Source: Prochlorococcus sp. AG-436-C14 (GTDB lineage: Bacteria > Cyanobacteriota > Cyanobacteriia > PCC-6307 > Cyanobiaceae). Taken from it: a stretch of 64,000 nt of DNA. Made by a program: the position numbers and the translations under genes. The notes below the pieces were generated by a model. That model had not been told where the DNA came from, ran no database searches, and saw only the letters and a list, made by a program, of their open reading frames with translations. Each line of letters opens with the position of its first letter. Position 1 is the first letter of the stretch. Below, piece by piece: positions 56,545 to 64,000 of the stretch. The stretch spans positions 1-64,000 of the forward strand of contig QCPD01000007.1 of NCBI GenBank assembly GCA_003209755.1, in the 5' to 3' direction.

Positions 56545-57801
56545 TCAGGAAATAATTTCTTCATCAATTAATTTCATTCTTTGTCGTTTTAGTTCTAACC
56601 CTATTTCTGGTCCGGGTGCCCAACCTTTGGCTATTAAATCATCTCCTTTTATTGGAGACTCTATATCCTTCCAATTAGTTAGCCAAGATATCAAATATTC
56701 TTTTAGAGGATTTTCTTTACATATTTCAAGTATGAAAGAAGACTCATTAGCATTTATTTCCTCTAAAAAACTTGTCCACTTAGATGGAGGCCACTTTTTA
56801 TATAAATCATTAACGGTTAGATTTTCTAGATATTTTTTTAATTGACACGCTCCTTCTATAATTTCTTTTTGTTGTTTATCAAAGTGTAATCTCTGAGCTA
56901 GAGAAATAGGGTATTTGGATTCATAAACTAATGCTGTTAGAGGTTCAATATTTGATTTCTTTGCAATGAATACTTTTTCGATTAGGCTCTGATCATTCTG
57001 TAGCTTCGGATCTAATATATTTAGTCCTCCCCAATCTTGTAGGTTCTTTAATGCGTTCTTCCAATAGTTACTTTTTAAAAGTAACTCGAGTTCCATTTTT
57101 AATCTTATTGATAAACCTGAAGGAGCTAAATCAGCATTATCTCCAATATGCCAATTCCAAGGCCAAAGATTTACTGTATCTTTTATTTGTCTTAAGGCTT
57201 GATGTGATAGACGAAAACCTAACTTGGCTGAATAGCGAGAAGCTCTAATAATTCTAGTTGGGTCATCGAGAACGCTTGATTCATGTAAAAAGTCAATTTT
57301 CTTGTTGTAAATGGCATCTAATCCTGAAAATAAATCCAATAACTTATTATCTTTCAGTTCGATTGCCATAGCATTTATATTAAAGTCTCTTCTTATTAGA
57401 TCATTTTGGATTGTTGATGACTCGACTATTGGATTTTCCCCAGGTATGGGGTAAGTTTCTTCACGAGCAGTTGCAATATCAACTTTTATTCCATTAATTG
57501 ATATTTCTGATGTTTTATAAGTTGTGTTATTGCGTATGACCTTTACTCTTTCTGGTCCAAGTTTTTTTTGCAATTCTTTTACATATATTGATGTCTCACC
57601 TTCAATGATTAAATCTAGATCATTAAAGATAATTTCACTATCTTGATTTTTAGACTTTGTTATTAAGTCTCTAACCACTCCTCCAACTATCGCTATGGAA
57701 TTTATATTAAGTGAGACTGCTGTATCTAATAGAATAGTTAGAATTCCATTGGGTAATTCACGTATCTCTTTTTCAATTTTAGATTTGTCAAATAATTCCA
57801 T
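56545..57801 (-). CDS. cca: CCA tRNA nucleotidyltransferase / poly(A) polymerase family
   Basis: This class II nucleotidyltransferase of 418 residues matures tRNA 3' ends or adds A tails. Motifs are IVGGVVRDLI (~38-47), NDLDLIIEGE (metal Asp pair, ~61-70), QNDLIRRDFNINAMAIEL (~131-148) and DDPTRIIRASRYSAKLGF. The two tRNAs in this window lack an encoded CCA, which is consistent with a need for CCA addition. A specificity limited to CC- or A-adding cannot be excluded by eye. It lies 61 bases downstream of uvrD. Confidence 0.9.
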   Translation of the reverse strand: MELFDKSKIEKEIRELPNGILTILLDTAVSLNINSIAIVGGVVRDLITKSKNQDSEIIFNDLDLIIEGETSIYVKELQKKLGPERVKVIRNNTTYKTSEISINGIKVDIATAREETYPIPGENPIVESSTIQNDLIRRDFNINAMAIELKDNKLLDLFSGLDAIYNKKIDFLHESSVLDDPTRIIRASRYSAKLGFRLSHQALRQIKDTVNLWPWNWHIGDNADLAPSGLSIRLKMELELLLKSNYWKNALKNLQDWGGLNILDPKLQNDQSLIEKVFIAKKSNIEPLTALVYESKYPISLAQRLHFDKQQKEIIEGACQLKKYLENLTVNDLYKKWPPSKWTSFLEEINANESSFILEICKENPLKEYLISWLTNWKDIESPIKGDDLIAKGWAPGPEIGLELKRQRMKLIDEEIIS

Positions 57802-57862
57802 CAGATATATAGAGATATATAATTTTTAATTAATTAATTAACATTTTTCTGCTTAAATTTTA

Positions 57863-60277
57863 CTAATCTATTAATTTCAATGGAGCTAGTCTTGGGTCCA
57901 ATATTTTGGGTCCCATCCCTGAGAATTTTATAGCAAGTGAGATTTTTTCTCCTGAACCAAAAACATGTGTTATTTTTCCTTCTCCGAATGAAGAATGTTC
58001 AACTCTATCGTTAACTGACCATCTTTTCCCTGGGGAAGGACCAGAATATGTTTTTCTTACTCCATTTTCAGCTCCAGCAATAAAAGATTTTTTACTACTT
58101 TGGCGATCTATTCTAGTTAGTCTATCTAGATTTTTTTCTCTTCTCAGTGTAGCCCCACCAGATAATGGGATATCCCCTTGAACAAGCTCTTCAGGAATTT
58201 CGGAAAGAAATATAGATGCTATAGCAGGTTCTCTCATCCCTCCCCACATTCTTCTCTCAGATGCATGAAAGAGAAATAGTTTTTCTTTCGCTCTAGTAAG
58301 TCCTACATAGCAAAGTCGCCTTTCTTCCTCAAGTGAAGATGGATCATTGAGTGATCTATAGCTTGGGAATAAACCTTGCTCCATTCCCACAAGACAAACA
58401 ACAGGAAATTCCAAACCTTTACTGCTGTGAAGAGTCATTAATGTAACTCGATTTGAAGCAGTGTCTTTATTATCTGCATCGCTTGATAAAGCAGCAGTTG
58501 ATAAAAAACCTTCTAAATTTGCATCTTCACTTTCTTCCTGATACTGCAAAGCCGCATTAACTAATTCTTGAAGATTGCGTCTTCTTTCTTCTGCCTCATC
58601 TGTTCCTGTCGCAATTAATTCACTTAAATAGCCACTTTTTTCTAAAACTAATTGAACTAATTCTGCCGGGCTTGAAGAAAGAAGATGACTTTGTAATTCA
58701 TTGATCAGCTCACTAAAAATCAAAAGCCCTTTAGCTGATCTTCCGGCTAGAGATCTGACAGCTTCGGGGTCATTTACAACTTCCCAAAGAGGAATTTTTA
58801 ATTGACTAGCCGCATCACTCAATCTTTGAACTGTTGTTTTCCCAATCCCTCTTTTGGGAACGTTTAAAACTCTTAGAAGACTTACACTGTCAGATGGATT
58901 AATTAAAAGTCTTAAATAAGCTAGTAGGTCTTTAATTTCTCTTCGATCATAAAAACGCAATCCTCCAACCACAATGTATGGGATACTCCAGCGGACCAAT
59001 GAGTCCTCAATTGCTCTTGATTGAGCATTAGTTCTATAAAGAATAGCCATATCTCCCCAATTTAATTCTGGATTCGAGGCATCTAAAATTCTCAGCCTAT
59101 GAATAACTGCCTCTGCCTCTGCTATCTCATCGTCACATCTTGTTAATTTAATAGGTTCACCTTCTCCTCTGGTGGCTCTAAGAATTTTATCTATTCTCTC
59201 TTTATTGTTGGAAATTAGTGAATTGGCTGCTTCAAGGATGGTAGAGGTAGACCGGTAATTTTCTTCAAGTTTTACGAGAGTTGAATCATTTGTCTTGTCT
59301 TGGCTTCTTTTCCCAAAGTCCTCTTGAAATCCCATTAGTATCCTAAAGTCCGCAGCTCTAAAGCTGTAAATACTTTGATCTGCATCGCCAACAACAAAAA
59401 CTGATCGATTGTTCCAATCTTTAAAAGAAGATGGATCTACACCATTTGTAACCAATTGTTTAATTAATTCGTATTGTGTCCAATTAGTATCTTGATATTC
59501 ATCGACTAAAACATGCTTAAAACGACTGTGCCAATAACTCCTAATTTTTTCATTTTGCTGTAGTAATTGAACAGGTATTAATAAAAGATCATCAAAATCT
59601 AATGCATTATTAGCAGCTAAAGCTTTCCTATAAAGTCTATAAGTTTCAGCAACTAACTTACCTCTCTGACCTTCTTGGCTCTTTAACAAATCATCAGGAA
59701 GCAAGCATTGATTTTTGGCATTACTGATTGCCCAGCGGACTTTTTTGGGCTCAAATCTTTTAGGGTCTAATTGTAGGTCTTGTGTAACTATTTCTTTGAT
59801 AAGACTTTGTGCATCTGTTTCATCGTATATTGAAAACTGTCTAGTCCATGTCAATCCTTCAGGATCTTTGAACTTGTCAATATCAAAGCGTAATAATCTT
59901 GCAAATAAAGCGTGAAAAGTTCCTATCCATAATTCACGGCTGATTTCACGATATATACGATTACGAATTTGTCTTTGTTCTGCTACTTGCAAGGTAGTCC
60001 AGGGTTTTCCATGACTTATATTTGCTAGCCTTTTTGCTAAAAGTAATTCAAGTCTATCTTTCATTTCTCTTGCGGCTTTATTGGTAAAAGTTACTGCAAG
60101 AATAGAGCTTGGATCCACATTATATTCAATAATTAGATGTGCAATACGATGAGTAAGAGCTCTAGTTTTCCCGCTTCCTGCTCCTGCAATAACTAATAAT
60201 GGACCATGAAAATGATCAACTGCTTGAGACTGAGCTTGGTTTAATCCATTTAAAAATATATTGTTTGATTCTTTCAT
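57863..60277 (-). CDS. uvrD: UvrD/PcrA-type DNA helicase
   Basis: This superfamily 1A 3'-5' helicase acts in excision and mismatch repair. The 804 residues contain Walker A VIAGAGSGKTRALTHRIAH (~31-49), AVTFTNKAAREMKDRL, Walker B VDEYQDTNWTQYEL (~262-275), GDADQSIYSFRAAD, LEENYRSTSTIL, GLRFYDRREIKDLLAYLRLL, VTLMTLHSSKGLEFP and LCYVGLTRAKEKL. The C-terminus ends in a Tudor-like PcrA tail (VEHSSFGEGKITHVFGSGEK). The length is normal. Confidence 0.95.
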   Translation of the reverse strand: MKESNNIFLNGLNQAQSQAVDHFHGPLLVIAGAGSGKTRALTHRIAHLIIEYNVDPSSILAVTFTNKAAREMKDRLELLLAKRLANISHGKPWTTLQVAEQRQIRNRIYREISRELWIGTFHALFARLLRFDIDKFKDPEGLTWTRQFSIYDETDAQSLIKEIVTQDLQLDPKRFEPKKVRWAISNAKNQCLLPDDLLKSQEGQRGKLVAETYRLYRKALAANNALDFDDLLLIPVQLLQQNEKIRSYWHSRFKHVLVDEYQDTNWTQYELIKQLVTNGVDPSSFKDWNNRSVFVVGDADQSIYSFRAADFRILMGFQEDFGKRSQDKTNDSTLVKLEENYRSTSTILEAANSLISNNKERIDKILRATRGEGEPIKLTRCDDEIAEAEAVIHRLRILDASNPELNWGDMAILYRTNAQSRAIEDSLVRWSIPYIVVGGLRFYDRREIKDLLAYLRLLINPSDSVSLLRVLNVPKRGIGKTTVQRLSDAASQLKIPLWEVVNDPEAVRSLAGRSAKGLLIFSELINELQSHLLSSSPAELVQLVLEKSGYLSELIATGTDEAEERRRNLQELVNAALQYQEESEDANLEGFLSTAALSSDADNKDTASNRVTLMTLHSSKGLEFPVVCLVGMEQGLFPSYRSLNDPSSLEEERRLCYVGLTRAKEKLFLFHASERRMWGGMREPAIASIFLSEIPEELVQGDIPLSGGATLRREKNLDRLTRIDRQSSKKSFIAGAENGVRKTYSGPSPGKRWSVNDRVEHSSFGEGKITHVFGSGEKISLAIKFSGMGPKILDPRLAPLKLID

Positions 60278-60365
60278 TTTATAGACTGAAAATACTTTGA
60301 TTTAAACTTAGTGTTTGCCATATTAATAGAGACAATTTTGTATTATTTATAGAGAAAAAATAAAT

Positions 60366-60590
60366 TTATATTATTATGTTAGAATCTGCATTTTCTTTTT
60401 GTTTATTTAGTTTAGAAAGTAATATTTTTATTTGATTAAGCTCTGAATGGGAGTTGATAATTGAGTTGATTTTTTTCTGAGGCATTTTTAGCTTATTTGA
60501 AATAATTATCACCTCTTTTTCTAAACGATTTTTGTACTCGGTTAGTTCTTTAATTGATTCTTCTAACTCTTCTTCTTTAGGACTTTGCAT
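60366..60590 (-). CDS. Small coiled-coil hypothetical protein
   Basis: I do not recognise this 74-residue protein. It is almost entirely a charged helix with heptad spacing (LEESIKELTEYKNRLEKEV), an interruption at MPQKK, and a second helix (LNQIKILLSKLNKQKENA). No Cys or membrane segment is present. It lies between uvrD and cpeB, transcribed leftward like uvrD. Codon use matches the region, so it is plausible as a real gene. Confidence 0.55.
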   Translation of the reverse strand: MQSPKEEELEESIKELTEYKNRLEKEVIIISNKLKMPQKKINSIINSHSELNQIKILLSKLNKQKENADSNIII

Positions 60591-60750
60591 TTTTTATCTC
60601 AACAATAGCTCAAATTAGTAATATCCCCTTTGCTTATAAGCTTTTTGAGATAACTCTATGAATGAATGATTTTAGTGACAATTCTTTTTTACAGTTAAGA
60701 AGCATTGCGTTCTTAGATCTCTTTCGGCGTAATTTGACTGTAAGTCTTAG

Positions 60751-60797
60751 GTTAAATAAGAAATGAGTAATGAAGTCATTACTTATTTAACTTTTTT
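60751..60797 (+). promoter_or_regulatory. Hairpin with T run in the cpeB upstream region (possible attenuator or terminator)
   Basis: GTTAAATAA (60751-60759) pairs with TTATTTAAC (60783-60791). Nested inside is GTAATGA-AG-TCATTAC, leaving a 7-base bulge (GAAATGA) on the left arm. Six T follow (60792-60797). It ends 27 bases before the cpeB ATG. TTGACT at 60734-60739 could be a -35 element, in which case the hairpin would lie in the promoter or early leader. Confidence 0.6.
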
Positions 60798-60821
60798 ACT
60801 TAATCGAGACTAGGTAGTTAA

Positions 60822-61373
<552 letters not shown>

Positions 61374-61436
61374 ATATTCAACTTTAATTTTAATTCCTCT
61401 TCTAAAGCACTTCAAACTAACTTTTATTAAGTCATT

Positions 61437-61904
61437 ATGAAATCTGCAGTTACAACCGTTGTTAGCGCAGCTGATGCAGCAGGAAGATTTCCTAGCATGA
61501 GCGATTTTGAGTCTGTGAAAGGTTCTTTTGATAGGGCAAAAGCTCGTTTAGAGGCTGCAGAAAAACTCGCTTCTTGTCTTGATAAATTTACCAATCTTGC
61601 TGTTGATGCTGTGTATCAAAATGGCTCATATGAGCAGGCTAATAAAGATAAGTGTGTGAGAGATATTCATCATTATTTGCGTCTTATTAATTATTGCTTA
61701 GTAACTGGTGGAACTGGTCCTTTAGATGAATGGGGAATATCAGGTATGCGAGAAATTATTCGTATCCAGCTATTACCAACAGCTGCATATATAGAAGCAT
61801 TTATTTTTATTCGAGATGAAATTAAAATTAATGATGTTATGAGTCAGCAAGCCGAAACGGAATTCAAAGGATTATTGGATTATCTAATAAACGCACTTGC
61901 ATAA
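61437..61904 (+). CDS. cpeA: Phycoerythrin alpha chain (Prochlorococcus class III)
   Basis: This alpha partner of CpeB has 155 residues against ~164 in ordinary phycoerythrins. The start MKSAVTTVVSAADAAGRFPS and the block NYCLVTGGTGPLDEWG are typical. The first bilin site is kept as DKCVRDIHHYLRLI (C73, equivalent to alpha-82); the 9-residue shift reflects a deletion between residues ~50 and 72. At the second site (alpha-139), EIKINDVMS has Lys instead of Cys, so only one bilin can attach. It is in operon with cpeB and cpeZ. Confidence 0.93.
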   Translation: MKSAVTTVVSAADAAGRFPSMSDFESVKGSFDRAKARLEAAEKLASCLDKFTNLAVDAVYQNGSYEQANKDKCVRDIHHYLRLINYCLVTGGTGPLDEWGISGMREIIRIQLLPTAAYIEAFIFIRDEIKINDVMSQQAETEFKGLLDYLINALA

Positions 61905-61964
61905 AAATAAATAAATTTAATTAAAATCTTTTTTACTAATTTTGAATAATTATATAAAATTATA

Positions 61965-62561
61965 ATGTCTAATTCTATAGATTTACATAAATTTATAGAA
62001 CTTTATCAAGATTTCTTGCATCCAAATCCAAATATTAATTCTCAAGCATTTTTGATTTTAAGAAAAGAATTTGAGGTTAAATTTATGAATAAACTTTTAG
62101 CTAATCTCAAGGAAGAAGATGTATTTATAAGAAGAAAATCAATATTAGCTTTGGGACAATTTGGAGAAAAAACTTTAAAGTCAATCGTTTCATTGTATAT
62201 GAACAATAGCAATAAAACTGTTAAAGTTAGCTGCCTTAAAACGATGATAAAAGTTGTCGTTAATTTTAATTTAGAAGAATTATCTCAGGAGGAGATGTTA
62301 GTAGTTGATTTAGCGCTTAAAGATGATTCTCCTGAGATGATATTGACTGTTATTTCTCTTCTTAGGCAATTAGGGACAACTGGTAGAAATATTTTGATGA
62401 AAAGTTGTAGAGATAAAGACTTATTAAGGTCGAAAGCTTCTATTAGTGCTCTTTTGGAAATTAAAGATCAGACTGTTGATGATTTATTTGATGAATTGTT
62501 AAATGATAACTCTATTGATCCAATGATAAAAGAAGATATTTTAAGAGAGAAAATTATTTAA
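61965..62561 (+). CDS. cpeZ: Phycoerythrin lyase-type HEAT-repeat protein CpeZ
   Basis: The 198-residue helical protein shows HEAT-like repeats such as DVFIRRKSILALGQFGEKTLK (split DVFIRRKSILA, LGQFGEKTLK), KTVKVSCLKTMIKVV and PEMILTVISLLRQLG, as in the CpeY/CpeZ lyase family. CpeZ acts as a chaperone-like partner of CpeY in bilin attachment to phycoerythrin. It follows cpeA by 60 bases and converges with the HEAT-repeat gene to its right. Confidence 0.85.
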   Translation: MSNSIDLHKFIELYQDFLHPNPNINSQAFLILRKEFEVKFMNKLLANLKEEDVFIRRKSILALGQFGEKTLKSIVSLYMNNSNKTVKVSCLKTMIKVVVNFNLEELSQEEMLVVDLALKDDSPEMILTVISLLRQLGTTGRNILMKSCRDKDLLRSKASISALLEIKDQTVDDLFDELLNDNSIDPMIKEDILREKII

Positions 62562-62586
62562 TATTCTAGATTATTTTTTAAAACTA

Positions 62587-63465
62587 TCAGTTATTGATTT
62601 TTTTTATAGCTAATTTAATAACTGCTCTAACATTTGTATCCTGCTCAATCTTAAGATGCTCTTTGAGTATATTTATAGCTTCGTTAATATTAAGTTGCAT
62701 CAACGATAAAACGGAAGCTTTTCTAATATCTGGATTTTTATTTTTTAATTTTAATATTAAGGTAGGAATTAAAGATTCTATTCTATACAATTTACCAACT
62801 AATTTAATAGCTTCAAGCTGAACATTTTCAGCAGTATCATTAATGGCACTTTCTAATAATTGAATTGCTTCTTGATCTTTTGACTGTCTAATATGTTCTT
62901 CAAGTGCTGAAATTGCAGCTGATTTAACATTGGTATTTTTTGATTTGGCTGCCTGTTTTATTGCATTAGGGGCTTTGGCTCCAATAAATTCTAAACACCA
63001 GGTAGCAAGACCATATTGCATTTCTGTATTTTCTTGATTCTCTAAGATAATGATTAGATGTTTAACAGCAGCTTCTCCAAAAATCGCAATTGCACCAGCT
63101 GCGGAGAATTGCACTACAAAATCTGAATCATTGGTAAGAGCTTTTATTAAATGAGGTAAAGCTTTTGGATCTTTAACTAATTTTAAAGTCTTTGCTGCCG
63201 CTCGTCTCTGTATTACGTTTTTACTATTCAGAAGAGCTTTAATTAATTCAGGTAAAGCTGCTGTGCCAACTTGGGCTAATGCTTCTCCATGACGTCTTCT
63301 CACTAAACCATTTTCATCACTAAGACCTTTGATTAACAACTTGATGTCGTTTTGACTTGATTTTTTCTTACTCCTTATCTTGTTTTTATCTCCATTTATT
63401 TTTTCTCTTTCTTCTTCAGTTGGTTGTTCATTTTCCAAGTAATAAACCACTTTTTTGTTATCCAC
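62587..63465 (-). CDS. HEAT-repeat phycobilin lyase-like protein
   Basis: The 292 residues begin with a charged linker (EEREKINGDKNKIRSKKK). About six HEAT/PBS-lyase repeats follow: LSDENGLVRRRHGEALAQVG, LLNSKNVIQRRAAAKTLKLV, TNDSDFVVQFSAAGAIAIFG, and so on to the C-terminus. It belongs to the same superfamily as CpeY and MpeU. A HEAT-repeat gene called mpeX has, from memory, been described in Prochlorococcus phycoerythrin clusters and could be this one. It lies opposite to cpeZ and cpeY, and which bilin site it serves is unknown. Confidence 0.75.
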   Translation of the reverse strand: MDNKKVVYYLENEQPTEEEREKINGDKNKIRSKKKSSQNDIKLLIKGLSDENGLVRRRHGEALAQVGTAALPELIKALLNSKNVIQRRAAAKTLKLVKDPKALPHLIKALTNDSDFVVQFSAAGAIAIFGEAAVKHLIIILENQENTEMQYGLATWCLEFIGAKAPNAIKQAAKSKNTNVKSAAISALEEHIRQSKDQEAIQLLESAINDTAENVQLEAIKLVGKLYRIESLIPTLILKLKNKNPDIRKASVLSLMQLNINEAINILKEHLKIEQDTNVRAVIKLAIKKINN

Positions 63466-63616
63466 TTGAAAGCTTATTATATAATCTAGATTAAATTATT
63501 TGCTATAATCTTATTACATGTATTTTCAAAAATAATATCGTTTTATATTAAGCATCATCCTAGTATGAATATAATGCTATCAGCTTATCTACTAAATACA
63601 GGACTTTAGAAAAAAA

Positions 63617-64000
63617 GTGCAATCAAATCCATTTAATAATTTACCGAAAATAAATAAAATAGAAGCTATCAATATTCTTAGAAAACCCATTTCTGAGGTT
63701 AAGCTTTTAGTAGATTATTATAAAGCTGTATTCCACTTAGTAAATTTCCCTTGTGAAGAATCAGAAAAGGTGCTTCTTGACTTTATTAAATATGACTGTG
63801 AAAAACTTGAATATAAGATAGCAAAAAGAAAAGCAATAGAGGTACTTGCTATCTTCGATTGTAAGAAAGCAATACCAACTATTGCAGGTTTTCTTCAAAA
63901 TGATAATAACGATGATTATCTTATTGAGACGGCTATCTGGTCATTAGGTAAACTTAAATGTAAAGATAATGATATTATTAATGAAATTTGTTTGATCTTG
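63617..64000 (+). CDS. cpeY: CpeY-like phycoerythrin alpha-82 lyase, N-terminal part (3' truncated by window edge)
   Basis: An open frame runs from GTG 63617 to the window end (128 codons, no stop). The translation begins VQSNPFNNLPKINKIEAINI and continues with AVFHLVNFPCEESEKVLLDF, AKRKAIEVLAIFDCKKAIPT and LIETAIWSLGKLKC, the E/F-type HEAT-like repeats of CpeY. CpeY attaches phycoerythrobilin to Cys82 of CpeA, matching the one alpha site kept here. The GTG start, preceded by an AAAAAA run, is provisional. Confidence 0.82.
   Translation, partial: MQSNPFNNLPKINKIEAINILRKPISEVKLLVDYYKAVFHLVNFPCEESEKVLLDFIKYDCEKLEYKIAKRKAIEVLAIFDCKKAIPTIAGFLQNDNNDDYLIETAIWSLGKLKCKDNDIINEICLIL

Overview
The window looks like chromosomal DNA of a low-light-adapted Prochlorococcus. 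The base composition is strongly AT-rich, and genes are tightly packed, with many close same-strand neighbours and short convergent overlaps. Cyanobacterial lineage markers are present: ntcA, txlA, several DUF families confined to cyanobacteria (DUF3084, DUF3146, DUF3155, DUF3177, DUF3181, DUF3769), the small PSII genes psbH/I/K/E/L/J, chlD and ndhCKJ. A class III phycoerythrin cluster (cpeB, cpeA, cpeZ, a HEAT-repeat lyase, cpeY) lies at the right edge and points to a low-light ecotype, perhaps NATL-like or SS120-like. The strain assignment is an inference. I saw no mobile elements, prophage, rRNA or CRISPR.

Layout. 1-8300: the ileS 3' end, DUF3177, trmB, txlA, the cobO-like/dcd/thyX run, ntcA with an NtcA box, DUF3084 with a YqgF-like gene, then pth, tatA and psbH. 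8300-15500: psbI, a large LptD-like outer-membrane protein, and the leftward run glyA-cinA-leuC-leuD. 15500-25500: tRNA-Arg, small conserved genes, murJ, sfsA, amt1 with an NtcA box and a strong terminator, ispH, a DoxX protein, purH, an esterase and DUF3155. 25500-36400: a Hik2-like histidine kinase, cobS, tgt, psbK, a Gfo/Idh/MocA oxidoreductase, a CBS-domain membrane protein, tRNA-Met, pyrE-ygfZ, a TM0106-type nuclease, a phosphohexomutase and rdgB. 36400-48000: carotenoid oxygenase, hisB, fabI, a thioredoxin-fold protein, a DegT aminotransferase, photolyase, a NUDIX hydrolase, folK, chlD and an MlaD/MlaF-like lipid-transport pair. 48000-60600: yvcK, ndhCKJ, rubA-ycf48-psbE-psbL-psbJ, mtnP, a selD fusion, cca and uvrD. 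60600-64000: the phycoerythrin cluster.

Functional themes. Nitrogen control: ntcA, with probable autoregulation, and amt1. Photosystem II biogenesis: psbH, psbI, psbK, rubA, ycf48, psbE/L/J. Pigments: chlD for chlorophyll and cpe genes for phycoerythrin. Nucleotide metabolism: dcd-thyX, purH, pyrE, rdgB. Cobalamin: a cobO-like gene and cobS. Envelope lipids: the LptD-like and MCE/ABC proteins.

Most notable observations. psbF, which normally lies between psbE and psbL, is absent: only 29 bases separate the two genes. psbN is not seen in its usual place beside psbH. The CobO-like protein has lost its Walker A motif. The conserved CobS N-terminus is encoded upstream of any standard start codon. 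The phycoerythrin alpha chain lacks its second bilin cysteine. A terminator-like hairpin sits in the cpeB leader. I did not find a clearly new system; these are departures from expected gene content, sequence or regulation.
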